NCBI GenBank assembly: GCA_017590115.1
Contig: JAGGNK010012114.1
Location: forward strand, 1,320,248 to 1,384,247
DNA: 64,000 nucleotides
DNA from: Montifringilla adamsi
Lineage: Eukaryota; Chordata; Aves; Passeriformes; Passeridae
Direction: 5' to 3'
A program made the position numbers and the translations under genes. The number at the start of each line of letters is the position of its first letter. The first letter of the stretch is position 1. Of this stretch, positions 49,623 to 61,024 are shown in pieces. Below the pieces are notes generated by a model. The model had not been told where the DNA came from, searched no databases, and saw only the letters and a list, made by a program, of their open reading frames with translations.

Positions 49623-49736
49623 GTGTTCTTTGATGTGAAGATCGGAGACAAAGATGTTGGCAGAATTGTAATTGGATTGTTTGGAAAAGTTGTCCCAAAG
49701 ACCGTGGAGAACTTCATTGCGTTGGCAACTGGAGAA
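49623..49736 (+). CDS. PPIC: PPIC (cyclophilin C) exon 2
   Basis: PPIC is a peptidyl-prolyl cis-trans isomerase (cyclophilin family, EC 5.2.1.8) that enters the secretory pathway through an N-terminal signal peptide. This exon encodes 38 residues in phase 0, beginning [20 protein letters not shown] and running through [15 protein letters not shown], the first strands and helix of the cyclophilin fold. The acceptor is ATATTCAG and the donor [20 protein letters not shown] is distinctive of cyclophilin C rather than A or B. The exon that should precede it (signal peptide, ending near a RGPSVTAK-like motif in mammals) is not visible in this window. Confidence 0.97.
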
Positions 49737-50221
49737 GTACGTTTGCAGTTTTCTTCCACTGTGTACTCAAGTTTGGCTTGGGAAGGCAGTGTGTATTTAA
49801 TGCTGTTTCAGTTGTGAACTGTCGATCTTCATTTACTGGAGCCTGTGCACAAGTGCTGTCCCCAAGGACATGCACTAGTGTGTGTCTTCTCAGGTCCTTG
49901 GTTCACAAGATGTAATTATGAGATGCTGGATAAGAGCACCTCAGTCTGTCCCTGCCTTGCAGATCTAGCATGTGGAGATACTGTGGTCAGATACCAGTCA
50001 AATAAAGACAGTGGCTTTGATCACCTGAATAAATATCTTCTTTGTGGCATTGCCATTTAGATGTTTTTACCTGCACTTCAGTTTAATGTCTTTCTTGACA
50101 GTATTATATCCCTTGGTGGTATATGCTGTGAAATCCAGCTGTTCACAACTTGCGTATTTCCATATGATTGTGTATAGAACTGGATGTTATATTAATTTAA
50201 AGAATTATTTCGTTTTCTTAG
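49737..50221 (+). other. PPIC: PPIC intron 2
   Basis: 485-bp intron between GTACGT and TTTTCTTAG. Nothing else recognised. Confidence 0.9.
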
Positions 50222-50315
50222 AGGGGATATGGATACAAAGGAAGTAAATTTCATCGTGTGATCAAAGACTTCATGATTCAAGGAGGAGACTTTACAGCTG
50301 GAGATGGATCAGGAG
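50222..50315 (+). CDS. PPIC: PPIC exon 3 (catalytic arginine)
   Basis: 94 nt: 31 codons plus the first base of a glycine codon. It encodes [20 protein letters not shown] followed by [11 protein letters not shown]. The FHR and FMIQGGDF residues correspond to Arg55, Phe60, Met61 and Gln63 of cyclophilin A, the core of the active site and cyclosporin-binding pocket, all present. Donor GTAATA is acceptable. The opening Arg replaces the Lys I recall in human (EKGYGYKG). Confidence 0.97.
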
Positions 50316-51975
50316 GTAATATACTTAGTATCTTCCAGGTTCCCTTTTCTTTGTTCAAATTTCTGCTGAAAGTATGGGCAAACCAGCAAATTCCTTCATA
50401 GTTTCTGCTCAGATAAATGAAAAAACACCAAACCAGCCCACATTTGGTTTAGAGCATCTAGTACTTTTCCAAGTGTCTTGTAGCCTAAGCTGCAGCTGTT
50501 TGGATTATCTGATTTATAAGTATGTGTAGCTCTTCCTTTGTCCTCAATTTTTGCAGATAGCTCTTTTCTGTCTGTGACTTGTCCCCATTCAAGAAGCATG
50601 GCTTTGCGTGCTGGGCTGGAGCCACGTGACCAGCTGAGCTGCTCCTACAACTTACCGTCTCCAAAAGATGGATGTCTCCACCCTTCCCCTGCTCTGGCTT
50701 TGTGACAGCGCTCCTTCCCTGAGGCACTCACTGATTGCATGTATAGGTGAACCAATTCAAGTCATCCAGCAGAAGTCTAATCCGTGATGAAACAGTGAAA
50801 GCGCATAGAGGGAAGGCAGGTAGGGAAGGAGGAGGCTGTCCTCTCTGCCCTCAGCTCAGTCTGTTCTCAGGAACCTCTGAAATGTGCTGTGAGAAGGAAT
50901 TTCTTAACAGGGAAAGAAATTAGAAGATGAGGGTCATGCCCTCTCCCTGTTTTTCTCTTACTAAAACTGAAACCATAAACTTGCTGGTGCTGTGAGTCCT
51001 GTCTGTGTGTATCACTTCTCCCTCCTGAGCCTACAGAAGAACAGTTCAGTACACTCAGGGGGGCAGTGCCAGCACAGCATCTCTTGCACTGCACTTACTC
51101 TGGCTGCAGATTTCTTCTCTTCCTTTATATGCACATTCTTGACATGCTATGATTTTGAACTGTCTGCATGAACTGTTAGTGATTTCCCTGCTGGGATAGA
51201 ATGGAAAACACACATTCCTTTTTCTAGCAGTCAACAATGGGGAAAACCATAATACCAAAGACATAGTTTTAGCATTAAAGGTAGGCAGCATTTATTTGCC
51301 TGCTGATGTTGTTTATTGAGATATCATCTGGTGGTGTTGGGAAAAGTGTCCCCATTGTGCTAGGCACTGCACAAGTAAAGGGTGAGACAGACAGCCTTCT
51401 CTTTTCAGAGTGATGGTGCTTTAACCATGACTGATGTGTTTTCTCTGAACTATTTTAGAAACGTCAGAGTCTTTATGTCGTGGCTGTACACATACACACC
51501 AAGTATTTCAGTCTAACTTCCATTTGGTCTTCATATGTTTCTACACATGCCTAAAGCAATTTCTTAGCAAAAGGGAAAGGTTTAAATACTGAAATTGTAA
51601 CAAAACATGGCAGTCTTATTGTTAGTGGCCATAAGTATGTACTTTAATTTGCTCATCAGGATGAAGTATACCATTGTTCAGTGGTGTCTGTAAACCAGAC
51701 CCTTGAAGGTATTCAGCTAGCTTAAATTCAAGGGATAAAGCATCATCAGCTTTGACTGTTCTTTCCTTATGTGTGGTGGTTTAGCTTAGCTTTACACACG
51801 AAATGATTTTTGTTACGGAGTTGCTGATAACCATCAGCAGTGATGGTGCTGTGTTTACTCAAACAATGAATCTTCAAGTCCTGAATTCGTACTTCATTTT
51901 TCCCATTTTTGAACAAAAAACAGCTTTCATTTGATTGATTTTTTTAAAGTTTGCTTTCTTATTTTTTTGTCATAG
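50316..51975 (+). other. PPIC: PPIC intron 3
   Basis: 1,660-bp intron. Moderately mixed composition; short open frames on the minus strand (for example 50485-50727) are not gene-like. No repeat confidently recognised. Confidence 0.85.
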
Positions 51976-52160
51976 GAAGAAGCATCTATGGAGAAAGGTT
52001 TCCTGATGAGAACTTCAAGCTCAAACACTATGGAATTGGATGGGTTAGCATGGCTAATTCTGGCCCAGACACCAATGGATCCCAGTTCTTCATCAGTGTG
52101 ACAAAGCCTTCCTGGTTAGATGGAAAACATGTAGTATTTGGCAAAGTCCTTGATGGAATG
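51976..52160 (+). CDS. PPIC: PPIC exon 4 (cyclophilin core)
   Basis: 185 nt: 2 bases completing Gly, then 61 codons, [20 protein letters not shown] onward. It includes [20 protein letters not shown] and [19 protein letters not shown]. The cyclophilin motifs for Ala101/Asn102, Gln111, Phe113, Trp121, Leu122 and His126 of cyclophilin A are all visible. The Trp of PSWLDGKH implies cyclosporin sensitivity as in other classical cyclophilins (inference from the family). Acceptor TTTGTCATAG; donor GTAAGT. Confidence 0.98.
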
Positions 52161-53399
52161 GTAAGTTTAAAGTAGTGGTTGATCGGGACAAATTGTACTC
52201 CATTATACCCCTGTTACCATGGTTCAGAAACAGCTGAGTATCCATGCTACCATACGTACATGGTAGAAGATGATTGTGAAGAGCTCCAGCTGGACAATTT
52301 AATAGCAGAAATGGAAACCTGAACCATGCCTTTGGCTTTCACAGCCCTTATTTCAGACTGCTAAGCGCTGAAATCAACATTGACACCTTTGCAAATTACA
52401 AATGAAGAAGGTTCAGCTCCTCCTTTCAGTAACACTGTTACCCATAAAATAATTCTTTTTCTGCAGGCTAAAATCAAATTTTGTAGTGCATGCTAGTTAT
52501 GGGTAACACTTTCACTGTTAAGGGTTTTTAGAAGCATGTGAATGTAAAGCAGGCAAACATATACTGATGAGAGGCCAGATAGAATTTTAAGCTAAAAAAT
52601 TATGTTTTCAAGTGATCATACTTTTATTAGTCTGGTTCTCCTTACAAATTATTCCTTTTTAATCTGTGTTTTGAAATTATTGGGGAAAACATGAACTGCT
52701 GGATGGACTTTGAGGAGTTCGAAAACTTCATCAGAATACTGGCCTCTCACTCCCACATTCATACTGAATTCCATTTTTCATGATCTACAGTAGTAGCTGT
52801 AAGTTTTTGAAAAGCTATTTAGACTTAAGTTTCAGTTTAGTCAGATTAATGGACAGATATCAAAAAAACAAATTGCCAATATATATACCTAAATTAATTT
52901 TGTCCTTTAAAAATACTGGTACCACACTAAAAATCTGTATGTGTGTGTTATATGCTAAAGGTAAAAGCAGTAACAAGATTTCTGGAAGCACAGTTATGCT
53001 GTACAATTAGAAAAATAATAATGCTTTCCTTTTGTGATTTCTGGATTCACTTTCTGGTCACAGGCCACAGATAGAATCCTGTATGTGCCCGCTTAATCAG
53101 CTGAACGTACATTTTCAGTTGCCCCTTCAAAATGTTTCTGTTGGCTGAAGGATTTTCTAGGAGGGCAAACAGTCTTCCCTGTGCTTCTGTCAACTGTGTT
53201 TGATTTACAGAGTGGCACAACTGCTAATGTGGAAAGAAAAGGATGTGGGAAGTTGACAGGGTAAAGGTTGTTGTTCACAAGCTGGTTAATAGGCAGTGAT
53301 GTTAGGTGCACTTTTTTCTTTCCGTGGCACCAGACTTCAGCCACTGGAGTTTCTTTGGCTAAACTGAACCTTTCTGTTTGTTCTTCTTTTGTTTGACAG
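52161..53399 (+). other. PPIC: PPIC intron 4
   Basis: 1,239-bp AT-rich intron with a CTTTTGTTTGACAG acceptor. Nothing else recognised. Confidence 0.9.
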
Positions 53400-53528
53400 T
53401 CTGTGGTGCACTCGATAGAACTCCAGCAGACAGATGAACATGATCGGCCCCTTCAAGACTGTGTGATTGTGAACAGTGGCAAAATAGCTGTAAAGGAACC
53501 ATTTGTAGTTGAAGTTGGTGACTGGTGA
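53400..53528 (+). CDS. PPIC: PPIC exon 5 and stop codon
   Basis: 42 codons plus TGA at 53526-53528. It encodes [20 protein letters not shown] and then [22 protein letters not shown], closing the cyclophilin fold. The C-terminus VVEVGDW is the avian equivalent of the mammalian cyclophilin C ending. Exons 2-5 give 173 residues, the length expected for mature-domain cyclophilin C after its signal-peptide exon. There is no KDEL-like tail, so retention in the ER is not predicted from this end. Confidence 0.98.
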   Translation, partial: SVVHSIELQQTDEHDRPLQDCVIVNSGKIAVKEPFVVEVGDW

Positions 53529-53965
53529 GACCAATAGTCAGAATGAAAAGTAAAACTTAGTCGCTTTTCTTTAATGCCAGTTTTTGACCAATCTCAATGA
53601 TCCACTGAGTTTTCTCCTCAAAACATATGAAGTTACGTATAGGCAATACTTATCATTTGCCAAATACAGAAGGGATATGACATCTATAACAACTTGTTGG
53701 AGTTGCCACTCCTTGAAATTCAAGACATATCCCACCAAATTCTAGATCTTGTAGAAAAAGCCTTTAATGAAAAAATACAGCAGTAATTCTATTTTTACAG
53801 GGTTTAAAATATAGTAATTTTGTTCTGTTTGGAAATTTTAGCAATGTTTGTTTTTGTCTTTTCAACTGAAAATATTTACTGTAACACTACCAGCATTTCT
53901 AAAAACTTAAAAAAAAAAAGTAAAATATAGAAGTGTTTTGAATAAATAAACTTTGCTTTCAGATA
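53529..53965 (+). other. PPIC: PPIC 3' UTR (end approximate)
   Basis: AT-rich sequence from the stop codon to a doubled polyadenylation signal at 53941-53950. Cleavage is expected about 15 to 25 bases later. Confidence 0.75.
53941..53950 (+). terminator. PPIC: PPIC polyadenylation signal (overlapping AATAAA pair)
   Basis: AATAAATAAA, two overlapping canonical hexamers 413 bases after the stop codon. Confidence 0.8.
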
Positions 53966-55540
53966 AATACTTGAGAGCATTTTTTACTCTATCCCCCAAG
54001 GTCTTTTTTCTCACCTCAACTGATTCCACAAAATATTCAGGGGCTTTTGCTTCTCAGGAGATAAGGTTGTAAGGTTAGAGCAGAGATGGTAAATTTTCCT
54101 AATCTAAACATGTCAGATAAAGTCCCTGTCTTTCAGAGAACCACAGTATTCAGATACCATTCTGTGATCAAGAACAAGCACCTTTTCTGTCTTATTGAAT
54201 AAGGTAGTCTGTTAGGAGCTGATTAAAACAGAAGAATTCTTGTTTTACAGCATGGTGAATTTTGTAACACTTAACTAATGCTACTTATTTTAAAGCTCAA
54301 ACGCTTTTTCTTTACATTTTACTGTAAGTTTGAGAACTTTAGGTTCATTTTTTTTGTGATGCATCATAAATAACTCTTAAGCTGACAACTGGTAGCTTTC
54401 AGAGGAGGTCACTGTAGGGTAACACTTAAGAGACACCTGTGTTAAGTTCAGGGCAGATATGTGGATTTTTTTCGTTTTGAGTTGACTGTTTTAGGACTCA
54501 AGACGGAAGAGGCAGTGCCAAGATGTGATAAAGGGCTCATCCACCTGTAACATGGGCAGGCAGCACACCGGTGACTCCTTTGCAGTGACTTGTTTCCTGA
54601 ATGGTGTCCTGAAGGAGCTCTGAGGTATCCTGAGCCAAAGTGATTCAGGGTAGAAGAGGCTGCTACAGCACAGAGCTTGTAGGTACATACTGGCATTCCG
54701 AACTTGTAGGTAGGTACCTACTGGCATTCCACTCACAAGGAAACAGGAAAAAACTGTGGGCAGGGATTTACCCTAGGTTCTCCTGAGATACCATTTGCAG
54801 TTAGAGGATGCTCCTGCTGGTTCTTCAACCACAGCCCTGGGGCCTCTCCTGAAGGTAAATACTGACTCTTCTTTTCAGAGACCTGTGAAAGGATGACTGT
54901 CCTCTGTAAACAGAACTGGAGGAGAACTTGGCAAGGGCCTCTAAGTTTGTCTAGTGCTAGGCAATCAGATTCCATTTTACCCTGATCACTTTTCTTTCTA
55001 CTAGCTGGTTTAATTAAAATTCTCTGAAAAGCAGCTCTGGGAGCAGGGTTAGCAAGCAGGAGTGAGAATGCCTCAGTCTGCCAGTAGCTGAAAGCACTCC
55101 TGGTGGCTATAGACCTCATAACCTGAACAAGTGCTGCAGTCACAGGCCTAACTTTCTTCCAAGTCCCAGCTTTCCACTCTCCCCAAATGGCTTCCAAACA
55201 CATTTAGTAGTTAGAGCAGGCAACCCGTGTGTCTCCAGGATCTGACTTACGTTTGTGCCCAGCTTGGCCATTGCTGCTTTTGTGTAATACTCCCTTCTGC
55301 TGATAAGCCCAGTGACTTACTCTGTGTTCGATTAACCTTAATTTTTTTCACCAAGACGTATAGTTCTGTAAGGCTACCAAGTTCAGCTAAGCTGAGACCT
55401 AAGAGCTTTAAATGAGCACCCAGGTATTTTCTCACACTTCATGGGGAGACACACATCTGTGAGACCCATCTCAGAGGACAGAATCTCAGAAAAATTTCAA
55501 TAGAAAAATATCACAAAAAAAACACCACTGAAGTGGTACG
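53966..55540. other. Intergenic spacer between convergent PPIC and SNX24
   Basis: About 1.6 kb with no recognised gene. Open frames around 54450-55435 are short and not protein-like. A short direct duplication containing TGTAGGTA and ACTGGCATTCC is visible near 54677-54730. Read-through 3' UTRs of either gene may extend into it. Confidence 0.55.
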
Positions 55541-56306
55541 TTCATGTCCTAGTAATTTATTTTGTAATGTCCAGTAGCACACATACAAATTTCCAGTTAA
55601 ATCTGAGCATACATACATATGTATCAGTTTTAGTTTGATCATAATATTAATAGTATTCTTGCTTTAGTTTACCACAGAGTTGTATGTTGTGTGACTTACA
55701 AAATGTTAATATATGGAATACAGTCAGCAAGTTGGTGTGGAGAGTAAACAAACACACAGGTTAGATGTCATAACTGAATGGAGATATACAAAAGCCACAC
55801 AGAAGCTCCTGGTAAGTAAAATAGTTTCAAGTGAAATCTAGAAAATTTCCTCAGAGAGTGCTATCTGTTTCAGAATGAGAAAGCATGTTCCCAATTCTGC
55901 ACACACTCTCTTCAGCACTTTTAATCCATCCAGTGCCAGAAATGGGTAATGTGCTGGGAAAAATCCTGGTGCAAAATGGTTTAGTGTTTGCTTTAAGATA
56001 AATTATAGAAATAATTAGTAAAACTTTTCAAATGTTAGCATAATTCAGTGTATGACTTAGAACATTTAGTGTTAAATAGAGCATGTCAATATATAGAAAG
56101 TATAAATAACTTCAATACTGTTGTTTCCATATCTTTTTTTAAAAGCAGCAACTGTAATGACAGTGATTTTATTTAAAAAGACATAATGCTTGAACTTAAT
56201 CTGAGGTTGTGCCTCTTGCTTCTGAGCATAATTTTCACATCACAGAATTTTATTCCTGTTAATTCTATTAACCATGACTTCAGCTTCTTCTTGCCTTGTA
56301 TTACTT
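55541..56306 (-). other. SNX24: SNX24 3' UTR (end approximate)
   Basis: Sequence downstream of the SNX24 stop codon. Candidate AATAAA signals on the minus strand are at 56249-56254, 56168-56173 and 55556-55561. Which is used cannot be told from sequence; the most distal gives a UTR of about 0.77 kb. Confidence 0.5.
55556..55561 (-). terminator. SNX24: Candidate SNX24 distal polyadenylation signal
   Basis: AATAAA on the minus strand about 750 bases after the stop codon. Two nearer hexamers also exist (56168-56173 and 56249-56254). Confidence 0.45.
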
Positions 56307-56377
56307 CTACCTGGGCAGTAAGTGAGGATAAAATATTCCATGTAGAATGCCATCTATAACTACGTTTGGAAAGTCAT
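56307..56377 (-). CDS. SNX24: SNX24 last coding exon
   Basis: 71 nt: AT completing an Asp codon, then 22 codons and TAG at 56309-56307. It encodes DFPNVVIDGILHGIFYPHLL followed by PR, the conserved C-terminus of SNX24 just before the stop. The acceptor is a strong pyrimidine tract ending TTCCAG. The neighbouring A-rich run on the plus strand (56382-56403) is the reverse of that tract. SNX24 is a small PX-only sorting nexin of about 170 residues that binds phosphoinositides on endosomal membranes. Confidence 0.95.
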
Positions 56378-58535
56378 CTGGAAAAAAAGGAAAAAAAAAA
56401 AAAGAATGAAACTTACTTTCTTATCCATGCCAGTACAATATAAATGTTTTTGTGAAACTTAACTAGGTAAGGCCTCATTTTCCTTGGGTTACTGCATCAC
56501 TCAACTGTTTATCCATGTTGAGGATGTGCTATTAGTAATGCTGTTTCAGCACTAAAGCCACTTTAGGGCAGCACTGGGCATTGCATGAATGTGCTGCCAG
56601 ATTTGTAGCTTATTGATTTAAAGGGATGTTCTAATACTTAAGGCTGCTAGGCTCCAGCTCTTTATCTGAATCTTTTCTCACAAGGAAGATGGATTACACT
56701 GGCAACTCAGTTTCTAACAAAATCTCAATATACTTGAAGAAATTTCTAGATTACTACTGGGAATACTTCAAAGCTGTTTTTTGTATTGTGGTTTACAGCA
56801 GTGTTTAGACTGAGAAGACCTGAGGATGCCTGTACAAAAATGATTATTTGAGGCAAGAAATTTTCAGGTTATCCAATCAACATAAGATGTCATGTTACAA
56901 AATGTCATCCTACAGTACTTGAAGTAAAAAATCCCCACTACTTTCTTGTCACAGATGCAGAGGAAACTGCCAGTTAATTTTCACATTCCATTTGGCATGA
57001 AAGAACTGCTTGATAGAACACAATAATAGATCCATGTACATGGATGTACACTGTTAAGTTGAAAAGATTTTTGAAATGCACCAACATGTCAGGTTTTAAT
57101 GAAGGGTCTATTTAAATAGGCATTAAAACTAATAATTTCTGATCATATCTTACAACCTTAAAATTGTTAGTATACTAGAAATGGATTTCCTGCTAAGAGC
57201 AAATGATTCCTGATGCAGAACTTCCCACAAAAAACAAACCTTCAACTATCAGCCTACAGATATTCACAAAGGGGAGATGCAACTTTTATAAAAAATCATT
57301 AGTACTTTATAAATTAGATCACTTAGTGTGGGTGGGAATTAGGGTTTGCCCCTAATTCTTTCACATAAATAATTTTGGAAGCAAAATACTGAGCAAAGGT
57401 AGATTTGGACCCTCTAAAAGCAATCCTTGTTGTCTTAAATGTGTTATTTCATTGTTACTAATAAAGTGATTTCAGAATATTACAGATGTTATGAACATAG
57501 ATACTTTAGGATGTTTTTATGAATGGTAACCTCCACTGTAAACAATATATGCATAATTCTACCCAGCTTCTCATAGCAAGTCATAATCATATTTTATTAT
57601 CTATATTATTAAAATTATATCTTGCTAATATTTTGAATCTATTAGTGTTTCCTCAAATCCTGTAAGATCATCTGTCCCAAATTACCATGGCAGAATAACC
57701 CTATGCAGTTGTCATTAATGTTACCAAAATACACTTGTAAAGGTGATCTGATGCCTTCCTTGTAGATTAAATGATGCAGTTCCAGAAACCAGTTTTTATT
57801 GGTTCTTCTCTAACATACAGTATATATAGGAAAATAAGGATTTATTTTCAAAATTATACACTTTCACAACATTAGATTTAATGTGAGCATTTTCTGCTTA
57901 AAAAATCAAGCGTATCAGTTTAAGTTAAATACAACTAAAGTATATATACAACTTAAGTATAAACACAACAAAGCACAGTCTTGCAGATCTGTGACCCTTG
58001 CGTGGTTTAAAGAATCATCAGAACAATTTTCAAACAACTGACAGTAAATCTAAGATCCCACTTTTTTAGCTTCCAAAGTACCATCTCAATTTGAAGCACA
58101 TTAGGTTTTTCCTTTATTTTTCTTGAGAACAATAATTTTTTCTTTCTCCCTATACCCTTACACAAAAAGTAATGTGCACTTGGGCCCTCAAACTGTTAAA
58201 TACATCCTGAAAAAGGAAATCTGAAAATCAGTGAGGTTTGTAACTGTGGATCTTATTTCTGGAAAAACTCTTGCAACTCAACAATGCTTAAAGCCCAGTC
58301 ACTAGAATAATGGCAAGACTGTATTTCATAAAGACAGGTCACAGTGCAATGACAGGGTAAAAATGTTCTTTGAGTTATATTCCAGAAATAGTTTTTTATT
58401 TTGTTTAAAACTCACACTATTTCCTATTTATTGAAATATGTTAACACAGGCATTCCTGTATGCAGGAAAGGCTTCTGAAATTCACCTTCTCCAAAGAAAA
58501 CATACAACAAATAGTTATTTGTAATGGACACTTAC

Positions 58536-58650
58536 TTCTGGTCATAGGTTGAACAACTTTGGCTGTTTTTACAAAGGAATCAGAGTCTATCAAAGTAAGA
58601 ACTGACCTGAGAGGGAAAATTTTAGAAAGCTCATCTATATTTTCTCTGTG
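58536..58650 (-). other. Candidate unassigned or alternative exon inside SNX24
   Basis: On the minus strand, a pyrimidine-rich acceptor (TTTTTAGTTTGCAG) precedes 115 open nucleotides, ending in a consensus GTAAGT donor. The open frame reads HRENIDELSKIFPLRSVLTL and then IDSDSFVKTAKVVQPMTR, which looks protein-like (amphipathic, no low complexity). I do not recognise it. Read in this frame, its acceptor is phase 0 and its donor phase 1, so it would splice in frame onto the last SNX24 exon, but not from SNX24 exon 6. A 38-codon open stretch can arise by chance, so this is only a candidate. Confidence 0.35.
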
Positions 58651-59799
58651 CTGCAAACTAAAAACAAAGAAGAATTAACGGCAATGTTAGTTTTGTAAAA
58701 ACTTTGTTTCTTTCTAACTAGACTTGAGTCAACTAGTAGAGGCTCTAGACTCAGGACTTGGTTTTCTTCTTTTTTAAACTACAACTCACATTCTCGTTTG
58801 TGTTTTAATTCATTTAGTTAAAGAATAACTTGCAGTGAATTTGATGTTTTAGGGTTTTCAAATACAAAGAATATTCACCTGCCATATAGAATTCTAAATA
58901 CTGTGGATCAAGGTCAGAAAATGCCTTAGCGAAAGTCTGAAATGTCCTTTATATCATATGTCATTAATGAGGCCTACTCAATATTTAAACATGTTACTCA
59001 TTAGAAGAGGACTTTATCTTAATGGTTTTTTGCATTACTTCAAAGAACAGTTACAAAATTCATTGGGAAGTTCGTAATGATGTCACACAAAGGAACCTTA
59101 GCCTTACTCAGAGTACACATTATGTGGAAGGGAGATAAATACCATCACAGAACTGCAGAATCTTGAAGTCTTATAGCAAAATGTTACATGTGGGCTGGAA
59201 ATACTAAGCACCATCTCAGTTTTTTGGGATAACTGTATATGAAATTCATTTTCTCTCTTCAGAATGGTATGGAGTTACATGATGTTTGTAATTTATACCA
59301 GGCTCTTGAGGAATCAAGTATACAATTAGGAGGAGCATTAAACACTAAGATTAAGACATGCAATGTGGCTCACTCGAAATATTAGTATAGGCAGCATCTG
59401 GACCAAATTTTAAACAGAAGTTACTCTGTGGGTGATTCTTCATTACTGTTGTCACTTGGGTCAGATGTGACCCTGTGCAGTGACCCCCTCCCCTTACCGT
59501 GCTTTGGTTCATCGATTTTGTAATCTGCACTTGAGCCTCAAATGAACATTCAGTCTGTGAAATCAGACTAGTGCTAACTCAAAGTGAAAGCTAAGCAACC
59601 TTGTAATGTGTCTTCTGATGTGGACCTGAATCATGTTGAACCTCTGTTGTCTGAGTTTCACTCTAGGTACACATTGGAGTTCAGTAAGACTTCATAGGTT
59701 CAATAGTGTTTGGCCCCACTACTAGCTAGCATGGACATTGCCTGCAGAGAGACTGCTTAACCATCTCAAAATATATGAGCTTGTCCCTGTGGTTTTGGT

Positions 59800-60090
59800 A
59801 AACAGCTTGAAAAAACAGCAGAACCACAGAACAGCTGCTGGAGGTGATATGGTCCCAACCCCTGTTCATGAAGGAGCACCTGCAGGCAGTTGCCCAGGAC
59901 CATGGCCAGGCAGCTTCTGAGTGTCTGCAAGAGCGGGGACCCAATACCACTCTGGACGACTTGTGTGTGAGCTTGGGAAAATGTTCCTTATGTTCTAGTC
60001 CTATCACTGGGCAGCACTGAAAAGAGATTGGCTTGGTCTTCCTTATGCCCTCCCGTCAAGTATCTGTAAACTTCCTGAGAAAGTATCAAG
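59800..60090 (-). mobile_element. CR1 LINE fragment, reverse orientation
   Basis: The plus strand reads like a reverse-complement CR1: ATGGTCCCAACCCCTGTTCA, GCACCTGCAGGCAGTTGCCC, AGGACCATGGCCAGGCAGCT, AATACCACTCTGGACGACTT and a later GGGCAGCACTGAAAAGAG block. Old and truncated. Confidence 0.75.
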
Positions 60091-60959
60091 GAAGTGCACT
60101 CTATTATCTAGGAAAAGCAAAACTGTGTTCTTTCCTAAATTTATTCTTAAAAATTTAATGGATTTTAAGGCAGTGTGAGAATCTGATTTCTACACAGTAT
60201 TTTGTAAAATGAAAAAAAAAAGCCACATTAAAAAAGAATTAATATGCAGTTCAGGGAGAAAATGCTCTTCTGAAAGCATATTACATTTTTATATAAAATA
60301 TTTATTAGAAATAACAAGTTCAAACAAGTAAAATGACAAAGCCAAGAGGAACCCACTCTGAAAATGGTACTTTTTTTCCCTGCACACATTGAATTTGAGA
60401 CAGGGTAAATTCTCTGAATTATTAATTCAAAGAATTTTTTATATTGACGTTTGTAACAATTTCCAATGCTCTTTTGAACCACGTAAGTCTAATGTAAATG
60501 TCTTGTGAAATACATCACTTACACTTAAAGTACACTTTTTTCCCCATAAAAAGCTACAGAGGTTATTAATGATAAGAAAAAATAATCCAAGAATCCAAAT
60601 GGAAATACAAACATGCTTGCAGTAGATCAGCTGGTGTCTAGGGGAAAAGCACTTAAAAAGGACTGGGCCTCCAAGTTCAAATCCTTCAGGCAAAACAGCC
60701 AAAGGGTCAAAAACAAGAAAAGCAGTGTTCTTCTTTTGATTTGAATTCTCAGTAGGTTTGCCTGAGAGAACAACTGGGGGGAAAATTCCACCCTTTTACA
60801 AATCACCCACTCCACTTAGTGTTTTAATGGTTTCTTACACAAGAATATCATTTTATTGGCAGGTTATTAGATTTTGGACCAGTGTCATTTGACTAGGCTG
60901 GTATTCATAATAATAATGTGGTTTATGCAGTGCTGTTAACAGATGACAGATTTGATTAC

Positions 60960-61024
60960 CGTTGGCTTTAGGCAAGACATATGGATCCCTTAGGAACAGC
61001 AGCACAGGCTGGTGGGACAGTTTG
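60960..61024 (-). CDS. SNX24: SNX24 exon 6
   Basis: 65 nt: C completing a Ser codon, 21 codons, and G starting an Asp codon. It encodes KLSHQPVLLFLRDPYVLPKA plus N. This matches the C-terminal segment of SNX24 after the PX domain. The acceptor is GACCTTTCCAG; the donor GTAATC is weaker than consensus, which could allow read-through or exon skipping. Confidence 0.95.

Larger units (their letters stand above)
56378..60959 (-). other. SNX24: SNX24 intron 6
   Basis: 4.6-kb AT-rich intron. It contains a candidate alternative exon (58536-58650) and a reverse-oriented CR1 fragment (about 59800-60090). No other gene recognised. Confidence 0.8.
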
